Of a stretch of DNA of 54,716 bases, positions 8,461 to 17,259 are shown in pieces. The first letter of the stretch is position 1. Every line of letters starts with the position of its first letter. The stretch spans positions 1 to 54,716 of the forward strand of contig DTUF01000011.1 of NCBI GenBank assembly GCA_012964335.1, in the 5' to 3' direction. This DNA comes from Candidatus Poseidoniales archaeon (GTDB taxonomy: Archaea; Thermoplasmatota; Poseidoniia; Poseidoniales; Thalassarchaeaceae). The position numbers and the translations under genes were made by a program. The notes under the pieces are model-generated. The model was not told where the DNA came from. It made no database searches and saw only the letters and a list, made by a program, of their open reading frames with translations.

Positions 8461-10101
8461 CTAGGTAAGGTCAAGGTTATAGTGAAGCCCAACATTCACC
8501 TTTCTAGCCAAAGAAGCAGACATAATCATCCCCGCCAATTGCACCATATTTCTCAACTCAACAATTTCCCTTGAAGGCAGACAACGCTGCCAAATGCGTT
8601 CAACTTCCTCATTGAGCAGAGCCAATCTCCGCTGTGCTCTTTCCATTCTCCTGTTACTCTTCACTAGCCCGAGGTCATCACTCATTGTGGAGCGTAGTTG
8701 TGCTCGGTCGTGGACCAAAGGTGCATGTTCTTCTAGGTCGGCAAGCCCTTCAGCTCGCCACTCAGGTAGGTTGGTTTTTTCTTCTGCCGCGGTCGCTAAC
8801 CATTCAAGCACCCTAACCCCTGCTCGGTGAGAGAATACCACCGCCTCAAGCAATGAGTTGCTGGCTAGTCGGTTCGCTCCGTGAAGGCCTGTGCATGCAG
8901 TTTCGCCAATGGCAAATAATCCGTCAACTAATCTGTCACTTTTCGCACTGAAAGTGGGGTCATCGGAGTTGAGGTCACGTTGCCAAACTTCCCCCCATTC
9001 ATTAACCGCTAAACCGCCAACAATATAGTGAGCAGCAGGTGCTACAGGGATTGCATCAACCCCAATTTTTAATCCATTTTCAAGCATTTTACCTGCTATA
9101 TTTGGGAATCTAGTTGCAAGATGCTCGGCATCTAAATGCTCAGTTACTAGCAATACATGGTGTCGGCCACTGCGTTTCAATTCTGTATCAATTGCCCTAG
9201 CGACAATGTCGCGAGTGGCAAGACTTCCGCGAGCATCAGTTTTGCGTATAAATGAGAAATCGTTTGGGTCAGCGTTTGAGTCAGATTGCTTGGCTTGATA
9301 CCAGTTGTCAAGGTCTTCTGCAGTCATCAAGACTGCACCATCGCCTCTTACTGCTTCTGAAATCAGGAAGGGATTTGAATCCCCGTTGCTGTATGCTGTG
9401 GGATGAAATTGGGCAAATTCAAGGTCGGCAACAGCAGCGCCAGCTCTGACAGCCATAGCGATTCCATCTCCTGTTGCAACCGATGGATTTGTGGTGTGTC
9501 GCCATAACTGTCCAGCGCCTCCAGTGGCAATTAGAACAGCGCGACTTGGTAGAGTAAAAACAGAACCATCAGAATTGAGGCACCATAGACCAGCGACTTT
9601 TCTTTCATCTGAATCTCTGTCATCTAAAATAAGGTCAAGAGCAAGGCAATCTTCGTAGATTGTAATCCTCGCCTCCGAGTGGCAAGACGCAATCAATGCG
9701 CGTTCGATTTCAGCCCCAGTTGCGTCTTTTGTGTGTAGGATTCGTCGTTCTTTGTGCCCACCTTCCATGGCTAAATCGTAAGCACCAGTCTCTTCTTTGT
9801 CGAAGTTTACCCCTTCAGTTACCAAATCTTGGATTCTGGCTGCTGCCTCATTAACGACCATGCGTACGATTCGTTCATCGCCAATTCCTGCTCCAGCCTC
9901 TAAAGTGTCACGAATATGCGCCTCAACTGCGTCTGAGTTATCCGTGTCTAGAACCCCTGCAATACCACCTTGAGCGCGGTTGGTTGACGAGTCTGAAAGC
10001 CGTTGTTTAGTTACTAGCGCAACATTTTGACCAGCTCTGGCACAACGAGTTGCAACGAACAGACCGGCGATACCTGAGCCGACTATGGTTACATCTACCA
10101 T
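8461..10101 (-). CDS. nadB: L-aspartate oxidase
   Basis: This 546-aa FAD enzyme oxidises L-aspartate to iminoaspartate, the first step of de novo NAD synthesis. It begins at the FAD-binding GxGxxG strand (VTIVGSGIAGLFVATRCA). Family motifs follow in order: the SSTNRAQGGIAG loop, GGAGQLWRHTTNPSVATGDG, EFAQFHPTAY, and near the C-terminus GLHGANRLASNSLLEA, then a helical tail. Length is typical of NadB (about 540 aa). Succinate dehydrogenase and fumarate reductase flavoproteins are related, but no SdhB-like gene is nearby. NadA and NadC are not in the window. Confidence 0.93.
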   Translation of the reverse strand: MVDVTIVGSGIAGLFVATRCARAGQNVALVTKQRLSDSSTNRAQGGIAGVLDTDNSDAVEAHIRDTLEAGAGIGDERIVRMVVNEAAARIQDLVTEGVNFDKEETGAYDLAMEGGHKERRILHTKDATGAEIERALIASCHSEARITIYEDCLALDLILDDRDSDERKVAGLWCLNSDGSVFTLPSRAVLIATGGAGQLWRHTTNPSVATGDGIAMAVRAGAAVADLEFAQFHPTAYSNGDSNPFLISEAVRGDGAVLMTAEDLDNWYQAKQSDSNADPNDFSFIRKTDARGSLATRDIVARAIDTELKRSGRHHVLLVTEHLDAEHLATRFPNIAGKMLENGLKIGVDAIPVAPAAHYIVGGLAVNEWGEVWQRDLNSDDPTFSAKSDRLVDGLFAIGETACTGLHGANRLASNSLLEAVVFSHRAGVRVLEWLATAAEEKTNLPEWRAEGLADLEEHAPLVHDRAQLRSTMSDDLGLVKSNRRMERAQRRLALLNEEVERIWQRCLPSREIVELRNMVQLAGMIMSASLARKVNVGLHYNLDLT

Positions 10102-10242
10102 GCATAGGTCTCCGGGTCATCGCCTCTAGCCCATATGAATTGAAGGTTGCTCTTCGGTATCCTATATTCAGGTGCAGGAGAGTTGTGTTTTACATCCCGT
10201 ATTACAAAACTACTAACAATCTCCGGCTCCTCCTTATCAATT

Positions 10243-11049
10243 GTGACAAAGGCGAAGCCGTTGATTCTCGCCATTGTTGGTGTTCTTCTACTGTCATTTG
10301 TGATTTACAATGTTGAAGTTGGTTTGTACTACTTTCAGTATCCAGACCAACTAATTCATTACAAAATGGAGATCATTGAAATCATATCTGGTAATTGTGA
10401 TAGGGAAGTCATCAATGCTGATTTGGCAGACCATCAAAGCAATCAATGCCTATCTCCTTTAGGAACATATTACGCCATTGATATCATTATTGCAGCAGTT
10501 GGATTCGTGTTTTCAATTTCAGCACCAATATCTGCTTTGAAGCAATCAGGCAAATTAAGAATTTCAAGAGGTTGGTCAAAAAATATGGCTCGTCTGCGTC
10601 TAGTTCTAGGTGTTAGTCTAATCACAATCGCAGTTTGTGATGCGATTGGTTTGCTCACAACAGAGGGACAACCTCTTGATTGGGCACTGGTTCTAGGGAT
10701 TCCGATGCCTGCGTTCTTGGTTGAAGTGTCGCTCCTGATATTGGGTGTAATGGTCATCAAAAAGGCTGTACGTCGCCTTAAGTCAAAGCCGAAGTCTGAA
10801 TTTACTGAACCATGGCAAATGGCGGGCGCTAGTGACTTCCGCGGCTCGCTTGAAAAGAAAGATAAAGGCTCCAAGAAAGGAGGTGTGATGACCGTCGGTG
10901 ACCTTCGTTCAGCACTCTCACTAGATCAGTACGAGGATATCTTTCAACTTGGTACTAGTACTAATGACGATATATCAGTTGGTCGCACATGCCATTATTG
11001 CAATGGCCAGGGTTGCACACAATGCGATTTCAAAGGCGAATTCATGTGA
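10243..11049 (+). CDS. Four-helix membrane protein with C-terminal DnaJ-like zinc knuckle
   Basis: I do not recognise this 268-aa protein as a named family. About four hydrophobic segments are visible: PLILAIVGVLLLSFVIYN near the start, IDIIIAAVGFVFSIS, VLGVSLITIAVCDAIG, and VEVSLLILGVMVI. A basic stretch and a soluble tail follow. The tail ends with CHYCNGQGCTQC, a four-Cys knuckle like those of DnaJ-type zinc domains, four residues after a Gly-Arg-Thr. I prefer the GTG at 10243, since the protein then begins just ahead of the first helix; the frame stays open upstream to 10147. It diverges from nadB across a short shared region. A membrane-anchored metal-binding or protein-contact role is possible but not shown. 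Confidence 0.6.
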   Translation: MTKAKPLILAIVGVLLLSFVIYNVEVGLYYFQYPDQLIHYKMEIIEIISGNCDREVINADLADHQSNQCLSPLGTYYAIDIIIAAVGFVFSISAPISALKQSGKLRISRGWSKNMARLRLVLGVSLITIAVCDAIGLLTTEGQPLDWALVLGIPMPAFLVEVSLLILGVMVIKKAVRRLKSKPKSEFTEPWQMAGASDFRGSLEKKDKGSKKGGVMTVGDLRSALSLDQYEDIFQLGTSTNDDISVGRTCHYCNGQGCTQCDFKGEFM

Positions 11050-11301
11050 GATGGGTGGTTTTACCCAGCAAGATTTAATTTAATTTCCTTCACACCAAAT
11101 GTTGGGTGAGAATGAACTACTGAGAAAAGTGGTTTCTCGTGATATTATTGCCAGTTGTTGATAGAATCTATGAAACGCTTGACGGCGCTTAAATTGAGGT
11201 CTTTAAACCGCCCTGCCGCGCGTGGCGGACCACCATCATTTATAGTCCCTTGAAATCCCCCGAAGAATTCGTGGTCGCGTTTCGCGGCCAAAAGGCAGGG
11301 G
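11050..11301 (+). promoter_or_regulatory. smc upstream region: TATA box and hairpins
   Basis: The 252 bp before smc hold no credible gene. GAGAAAAGTGGTTTCTC near 11120-11137 can fold into a GAGAAA/TTTCTC hairpin and may end the preceding transcript. TTTATAG at 11239-11245 is a good TATA candidate that would start transcription near 11268, giving a leader of about 34 nt. GGCAGGGG immediately precedes the smc ATG. Confidence 0.45.
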
Positions 11302-14300
11302 ATGGGATACTTGCATCTGAAAGCAATAGAAATGGAGAATTTTAAATCGTTCAAAGGAGAAGTTGTAATACCGTTTGAAGTCGGTTTTACTGGGATAACT
11401 GGGCCTAATGGTTCTGGCAAATCAAATTGTGGTGATGCACTACAGTTCGTGTTGGGGGCGAAGAGTTCGAAAAGCCTACGCGCTGAAAATGTTGGCCAAC
11501 TTATTTTCAATGGTGGTAACCGCGGTAAGGCAGCAAAAAATTGCAAAGTCACCCTCGTTTTTGATAATCCAAAAGATTCCTCAGGAAATCGAAGATTGAT
11601 GGTTGACACCGACGAGGTTCTCCTGACAAGAACTGTCAGGTTAAGTCGTAAAGGCAATCCCAACTCAGCTTACTACCTCAATGAGAGGCCTTCTACTGCA
11701 ACTGAATTCCGACGTCTCTTGACAGGAGCAGGTGCTAGAGGAGATGGTTACAACATCGTACTCCAAGGTGATGTCACCCACCTTGCTACCATGACTGATA
11801 GAGCCCGCCGTAAGGTGCTTGAAAATGTTGCAGGTGTGACTTCCTATGACGATGAGATTCGTAAGGCAAACCGCCAGCGTGACAAGGTTGAGCAGTATCT
11901 AGAACAGATTACTCTGTTAGAGGATGAAATCAACAAGCGAATCAAAACGCTGGCTAAAGAACGTGAGCAAGCGATGAAATATCGTGATTTAAAGGAATCT
12001 TTGGAAACCGCTCGTAGAACTTTGATGCACTCTCGTCACCGTAGCCGATTGGAAGAAATTGAGTTGGTTACAGATGAGCGAGGCAACTACATCATCCGTC
12101 TCAGCGATATTGGTGAAGAGATTGAAGCTGATAACAAGCAAGAATTGTCGATTGATGATGAGTTGGCTGAAATTCAGCGGCAATTGAACGAAGTGCTTGG
12201 TGATGATGGCAAAAAATTAGGCGACCAACAGCGTCGTTTGGAAGTTGAAGTTGAAACTAGGAAAGACCGTATTTCTAGTTTGAAGGAAGACATAGACGAT
12301 GCAGGTGATGAACAAGAAGTACTCCTTGCAGAACAAGTTGAAGCCGAACAAGCACTAACCAATCATGAAGAATCTCTAGATTCAGCAAGAGCAGCACTCA
12401 ATCAGGCAGAAAAGGACCTTCAAGATGCTGCGGATGTTGAAGAAGATGCTCGGTCTGCCCTTGATTCAGGAGATAAAGTAGTCCACGAACTCAACCGTGC
12501 TTTCGGTAAAGCAACCGAAGCAGTTGAAAAGACTCAAGAAGTTGAGAATAAAACAATTCTAAAGGTGGGTGCTGAAACTCAGAATGTAGAATTTTTGCAC
12601 CAACAACTTGCAGACCTTGAGGGCGCTCTTGATGAAGCAAGATTGAATCGCGATGACCTTTTACTTCAAGGTGAAGACTTAGATGCTAATGCACCAGAAC
12701 AGGACCGCACCAAATTGGCTCAAGAGTTGGCAAGAATCCAACGCCAAGAACGCGGGTTGCTTGACGATGTGCAAAGGTCTGAGGAGCAATTACGCGATGC
12801 GGAGATGTCCTTGGTCAGAGCTCGTGGTGAACTTGAGAATCGCAGTGGTAGCACTACCGGCATGGCCCGCGCAGTGAAGGCAGTATTGGACCTCAGAGAT
12901 TCGGGAGAAGTTAGAGGGATACTCGGCTCAATGTCAGAACTTTGTACCCCAAAAGATTCTCGGGATGAAGAAGCCCTCGCTTATGCAATGGGTGGCGGAA
13001 TGAATAGTATTGTAGTCCGTGATGATGAAACTGCTTCCCAGTGTATTTCTTGGCTACGAAGGAACAAAGCGGGGCGGGCAACTTTCCTACCGTTGAATCG
13101 TTTACAGTCTCGCCGCCCTGGTGGCCGTTCTGTGATGGTTTCGCGCCAACCCGGTGTGGTAGGATTCGCTTCTGATTTGTTAGATTACGATAATTCAATT
13201 GAACTCGCAGTCATCAATGTAGTACGCGATACTCTAATCGTCGAATCAATGGATGTTGCTCGTCGCCACATGGGTGGCGTCAGAATGGTAACCCGTACTG
13301 GCTCAGTGGTTGAAGGAAGTGGGGCGATGGTCGGAGGTTCAACAAGAACAAATAGGCCACAATTTGGCGGTAAGATGGCTGGTAGTTCAGTCGTTGAGAA
13401 GGCTGAAGCAGATGTTGACCGCCTTAGCCTAGTGGCCGAGACTGTGCGAGCGGCATTGGCTGAATTGCGACAGAGCGAGCATCAACTTCGTCAACGAATA
13501 ACCAATCTTGCAAACGATGACCACGCTTTTGAAGCTCGGGCTTGGAAAGAAGATTTAGGCCGTGCTGAGACAGCATTCAAAGATTCTGAGAGTAAAGTTA
13601 CAGTTGCCTTGAAGAATTTAGAAAAAGCAACTGCAAAGCAGAATAAGGCTGAAAGCGCCGCTGAATTAGCCAAAAACGATTATCAAAATGCATTGCAAGC
13701 AAAGACCGATGCTGCAACTGCACTTCAAGAAGGCAGTCCACAACATCTGTCACGGCGCCTGCGCGATTCTCAAGAGCAGCGCAACGAAGCAGAGCGGGCA
13801 AAACTTACTGCAAAGGGAACGCTTTCTGGTGGTGAGAACCAGTCTATTCTGTTGACCAACCAAATCAAGGAATTGCAACGGCGTATTGATGAACAACAGT
13901 CACTCGTAGACAAGGCTACTAAGAAAATTTCAGACGCTGAATCTGAAATAGAAACTTACCAAAAGGAACTTGATACTGTGACAGAGGCGCACTCACAGAT
14001 TACCGAGGAGTATCGGGAATTAGATGACAAGAGACTTGACCTTCGCGAAGACCGTGTTAAACTGACTACACGCTTGGAACAAAAAGTACGTGACCGTGAT
14101 GCGATTAACAAGCGAATTACAGACCTCAATCTTCAGATTCACCAAAAGAAAGAAGCATTGCGTGAATTGGATGCGGAAATGTCAGAACTTGAAATCAAGC
14201 CAGCCTCTGATGATGAAATTCTACCGACTGTTCAAGAAGCTGAAGCATCGGTTAGAAATCTTGACCGCAGGGTTAGCAACCTTGGGGATGTCAACATGCG

Positions 14301-15282
14301 AGCGATTGAGCAGTATGATGAGGCTGAGGAGCGCAGTGCCAATTTGAGTACAGACTCAAAGCGACTGCGTGAGCATCGTCAAAGTCTGATTTCGTTAGAA
14401 GACCAACTTGAAACAGAACGCAAAGACCGCTTGACTACTGTGATGGATATCGTCAATGTGAATTTCAGTAGAGTATACCAACATCTTCAGCCAGGAGGAA
14501 GTGGGGAATTACGCTTTGAAAATCCAAAGAAGCCATTTGAAGGAGGACTTCAAATGTGGGCGAGCCCACCAGGTAAGAAGAGCGGATTGGGATTACTTTC
14601 CGGTGGAGAAAAGTCAATGGCCGCATTGGCATTGATTTTCGCTATTCAGGATTATGAACCATCACCATTCTACTACTTTGATGAAGTTGACCAGAATCTT
14701 GACACCTTCAATGCTGAAAACATCGCATCATTATGCAGATTGCGTAGTGAGCAGGCCCAATTCATCATGGTTACTCTCCGTAAGGTCAGCCTACAATTGG
14801 CTGACCACCACATCGGAATTACTCACGCTGGAGATGGCTGCAGTAGAAGGATAACTGACTTTGACCGGGACCAAGCAATCGAAGTTGGCGACGCAGCCCA
14901 CGAAGAACTTGAGGCAATTAAGAAGACAAAGGCTGCAAAGGAAGCACTTGATGAATTACCAGCAGTTGAAGAGATGCCGAAGGCACCTGAAGAAATGGCT
15001 ACACCTGCAAGCCTTGGTGGTTTAGATATCGAAGATTTATTGGCTGCAAATCAAGAATCAGAACTGAAAGCCGAGGCTGAATTGGCCAAAGAAGCAGAGG
15101 ATGATGACACGTTGTTATCTCTTGGTGACAGAGCTAAGGATTACCGGGAAGATATGGAAGAAAAACTCGAAGTCGCCTTGCCAATTGAGCAGGAGCAGAG
15201 AGATATTCTTGATGCCCGTGATGCTGAGGAAGAGGTTGACGATCTTGATATTGATGGGCTCACAACAGATGAAGGAGAGTGA
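11302..15282 (+). CDS. smc: Chromosome segregation ATPase SMC with acidic C-terminal extension
   Basis: SMC is the large coiled-coil ATPase of the condensin-like complex that compacts and separates chromosomes. This copy is 1326 aa. The N-terminal head has a Walker A GPNGSGKSN at 34-42. Coiled coil follows, then a hinge with its Gly-rich segments at about 535-680, then returning coiled coil. The C-terminal head has the ABC signature LSGGEKS near 1099 and Walker B YYFDEVD near 1124. About 135 residues after the head (from ~1190) are unusual: an acidic, Ala/Glu-rich, probably disordered tail that typical ~1190-aa SMCs lack. scpA begins 5 bp after the stop and scpB follows, so the three form one operon encoding the whole SMC-ScpAB complex. 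Confidence 0.97.
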   Translation: MGYLHLKAIEMENFKSFKGEVVIPFEVGFTGITGPNGSGKSNCGDALQFVLGAKSSKSLRAENVGQLIFNGGNRGKAAKNCKVTLVFDNPKDSSGNRRLMVDTDEVLLTRTVRLSRKGNPNSAYYLNERPSTATEFRRLLTGAGARGDGYNIVLQGDVTHLATMTDRARRKVLENVAGVTSYDDEIRKANRQRDKVEQYLEQITLLEDEINKRIKTLAKEREQAMKYRDLKESLETARRTLMHSRHRSRLEEIELVTDERGNYIIRLSDIGEEIEADNKQELSIDDELAEIQRQLNEVLGDDGKKLGDQQRRLEVEVETRKDRISSLKEDIDDAGDEQEVLLAEQVEAEQALTNHEESLDSARAALNQAEKDLQDAADVEEDARSALDSGDKVVHELNRAFGKATEAVEKTQEVENKTILKVGAETQNVEFLHQQLADLEGALDEARLNRDDLLLQGEDLDANAPEQDRTKLAQELARIQRQERGLLDDVQRSEEQLRDAEMSLVRARGELENRSGSTTGMARAVKAVLDLRDSGEVRGILGSMSELCTPKDSRDEEALAYAMGGGMNSIVVRDDETASQCISWLRRNKAGRATFLPLNRLQSRRPGGRSVMVSRQPGVVGFASDLLDYDNSIELAVINVVRDTLIVESMDVARRHMGGVRMVTRTGSVVEGSGAMVGGSTRTNRPQFGGKMAGSSVVEKAEADVDRLSLVAETVRAALAELRQSEHQLRQRITNLANDDHAFEARAWKEDLGRAETAFKDSESKVTVALKNLEKATAKQNKAESAAELAKNDYQNALQAKTDAATALQEGSPQHLSRRLRDSQEQRNEAERAKLTAKGTLSGGENQSILLTNQIKELQRRIDEQQSLVDKATKKISDAESEIETYQKELDTVTEAHSQITEEYRELDDKRLDLREDRVKLTTRLEQKVRDRDAINKRITDLNLQIHQKKEALRELDAEMSELEIKPASDDEILPTVQEAEASVRNLDRRVSNLGDVNMRAIEQYDEAEERSANLSTDSKRLREHRQSLISLEDQLETERKDRLTTVMDIVNVNFSRVYQHLQPGGSGELRFENPKKPFEGGLQMWASPPGKKSGLGLLSGGEKSMAALALIFAIQDYEPSPFYYFDEVDQNLDTFNAENIASLCRLRSEQAQFIMVTLRKVSLQLADHHIGITHAGDGCSRRITDFDRDQAIEVGDAAHEELEAIKKTKAAKEALDELPAVEEMPKAPEEMATPASLGGLDIEDLLAANQESELKAEAELAKEAEDDDTLLSLGDRAKDYREDMEEKLEVALPIEQEQRDILDARDAEEEVDDLDIDGLTTDEGE

Positions 15283-15287
15283 TTTCA

Positions 15288-16274
15288 ATGAGTAGTCTTG
15301 ATTCAGAGACTCTGCGAGACGATATCATCGCTGAGATGATAGGCCATGACGAATCCCTTCCTCTAAACAAGAGTAGGTATGCCGAACATATCCAAGAATT
15401 AGTTGAGATGGAAGAAGCCGAGCATAAGGCTCTCAGTCACCCTTTTGACAGAAGTATTGCACTAGTTCTACAGATGTTTCAGGACGCAACACTTGACCCT
15501 TGGAATGTTGACCTAAATCGTTTCATCAAGTTGTTCAAAGAACGACTTGCAGATGCTGAAAACATCGATTTACCAACTTGTGGTAGACTCATTCGGATGG
15601 CTTGGCAAATCTTGCATGGGCAAGCGGCAAACCTGCTGGAGAGGGCGGAGAATGCCGACCAAGATATTGATGACGACTGGGATTACATTCCGAGTTGGCA
15701 GACTGAATACGATGACGACGACTTTCACTTCACTACTACAGTTCTAGCTGGTGAAGCATCCGACGAATTACCAGGATTGTTCGATGGTCGCATCAAGCGC
15801 GATGGCGGCCGCCCAGTAACTCTCGCAGAACTACTTTCATGCTTATCAGAAGCACATGATGATGCGGAAGAGCGGCGCTTGAGGGAGAGTGCTAGAGTAG
15901 AGTATGCATTGGAAGTAAAGAATGCAATTGCCAATGTTAAGGGGCGAGTCCACCAAGAGAACTTGGAAGAAGAAATACGGGCGACTTGGGCATCAATTAG
16001 AGAGTTATCACCTGAAGGCGAACCAGTTACAGTGAAATCAGTCACTGAGAAGTTGAAAGCCAAAGGAATTGATGCAGGTTGGAAGCCTGAAGATGCGGAA
16101 GCAGAAGGTGGAATAGTTGGTTTTGTGTCAGCACTTTTCCTGACTCACAGAGGTTACACAGACATTTGGCAAACAGAATATCCGAATGGGGATATATTCC
16201 TTCAAGATAAGTGGCCAGAATTTGGCACATTTGATGCAATTACTGAACATCTTGCACCAGAGGTGATGGCATGA
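15288..16274 (+). CDS. scpA: Segregation and condensation protein A (kleisin)
   Basis: This 328-aa kleisin is expected to bridge the two SMC heads and recruit ScpB. The N-terminal region includes HPFDRSIALVLQMFQD and the helix DPWNVDLNRFIKLFKERL, the ScpA hallmark that corresponds to D-P-W-N/D-I-D in other archaea. An acidic middle and a predicted winged-helix C-terminus (about 240-320) follow. It is longer than bacterial ScpA (about 250 aa). I chose ATG 15288, which has AAGGAG about 10 bases upstream; a GTG at 15279 overlaps smc and sits on top of that site. Its stop overlaps the scpB start (ATGA). Confidence 0.9.
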   Translation: MSSLDSETLRDDIIAEMIGHDESLPLNKSRYAEHIQELVEMEEAEHKALSHPFDRSIALVLQMFQDATLDPWNVDLNRFIKLFKERLADAENIDLPTCGRLIRMAWQILHGQAANLLERAENADQDIDDDWDYIPSWQTEYDDDDFHFTTTVLAGEASDELPGLFDGRIKRDGGRPVTLAELLSCLSEAHDDAEERRLRESARVEYALEVKNAIANVKGRVHQENLEEEIRATWASIRELSPEGEPVTVKSVTEKLKAKGIDAGWKPEDAEAEGGIVGFVSALFLTHRGYTDIWQTEYPNGDIFLQDKWPEFGTFDAITEHLAPEVMA

Positions 16275-16852
16275 GTGATGATTTAGAACTCACAACTCTG
16301 CTTGAAGCGACTTTATTTGGCGCAGGGCGCTCAATACCTCAAGCAGAACTAGCAGAACAATTCAAAATTACTGAGTCAACCATCAGAATGGCTCTTTTAG
16401 ACTTGCAACAACTGATCTCAAATAGAGAACAATCGGCGATTCAACTAACTGAAATAAATCGCTATTGGGTACTAGAAGTAAAACCACGGTTAGCCAATCA
16501 TATCCCTCAGATTGCTAGGACAGAGATTCCAAAGAGATTACTTAAAACTGCTGCACTAATAGCCTATCACCAACCAATGGCTCAGAATAAATTGGTGGAA
16601 ATGGTTGGCCAGGTGACATACGAGCATGTCTCAGATTTGAGGGAGTTAGGTCTAATCGACAAACGCCGAGATGGTAACACACGTAGATTAAGCACAACTA
16701 GGAGGTTTTCAGAATACTTTGGTTGCCCCCATACATCGACAGCAGCGGTTGCACAATGGTTCAAAGAACAGGCCGCGGGCTTAGGTTTGACAGGTTCACA
16801 ACTAGCTGATGCACTTTCTGGCGAAGAAGAAACCAATGGTGAAGAAGTTTAA
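16271..16852 (+). CDS. scpB: Segregation and condensation protein B
   Basis: This 193-aa protein of two winged-helix domains completes the SMC-ScpA-ScpB complex; ScpB dimers bind ScpA and modulate SMC ATPase activity. The family opening LLEATLFGAGRSIPQAEL and the second-domain segment TAALIAYHQPMAQNKLVEM (compare AIIAYxQPVTRxEIE) are recognisable. The start overlaps the scpA stop by 4 bp, implying translational coupling. An 8-T run at 16949-16956, about 100 bp past the stop, may end the operon transcript. Confidence 0.92.
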   Translation: MSDDLELTTLLEATLFGAGRSIPQAELAEQFKITESTIRMALLDLQQLISNREQSAIQLTEINRYWVLEVKPRLANHIPQIARTEIPKRLLKTAALIAYHQPMAQNKLVEMVGQVTYEHVSDLRELGLIDKRRDGNTRRLSTTRRFSEYFGCPHTSTAAVAQWFKEQAAGLGLTGSQLADALSGEEETNGEEV

Positions 16853-16948
16853 TTTGACCCTCCTGAAGGGGAAATACCACTTGAGGTTCACGAGAATGGT
16901 TCGTTGGCGGAAAGTTCCGAAGAAGAGTGATTTTCTTGTTCGGAAAGC

Positions 16949-16956
16949 CGTTTTTT
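16949..16956 (+). terminator. Poly-T terminator after the smc-scpAB operon
   Basis: A run of eight T residues lies about 100 bp downstream of scpB and before the cold-shock gene. Archaeal RNA polymerase terminates at such T tracts without a hairpin. A possible TATA-like CTATTAATGG follows at about 16969 for the next gene. Confidence 0.5.
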
Positions 16957-17029
16957 TTAAGAATCATACGCTATTAATGGCCATTCAATAGGGTGCATTC
17001 AAGTAGTATGGGTTGGGCGAGGTGGAAAT

Positions 17030-17221
17030 ATGGCCGAGGGTCAAGTAAAGTGGTTTAATCAGAGCAAAGGATTCGGATTTATCGAACGAGATGAGGGAGA
17101 TGACCTCTTCGTTCATATTTCCCAAGTTGAAGGTCGCATCGAAGATGGCGACAATGTGGAGTTTGAGATTGGTGAGGGTCCAAAGGGTCCAAACGCAATC
17201 AATGTCCGCAAAGTCGATTGA
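17030..17221 (+). CDS. Cold-shock domain protein
   Basis: This 63-aa single-domain CspA-type protein binds single-stranded nucleic acid. Both RNA-binding motifs are present: KGFGFIERD (RNP1-like) and DLFVHIS (RNP2), after the usual GQVKWFNQSKG opening. GAGGTGG lies 4 bases before the ATG. It stands alone, converging on the HMG-CoA reductase gene with 38 bp between the stop codons. Cold-shock proteins are common in bacteria and patchy in archaea, so acquisition from bacteria is plausible but not demonstrated. Confidence 0.93.
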   Translation: MAEGQVKWFNQSKGFGFIERDEGDDLFVHISQVEGRIEDGDNVEFEIGEGPKGPNAINVRKVD

Positions 17222-17259
17222 GTTCAATACTCCCAACATGGTGCTTCGGCACTCGAAAT

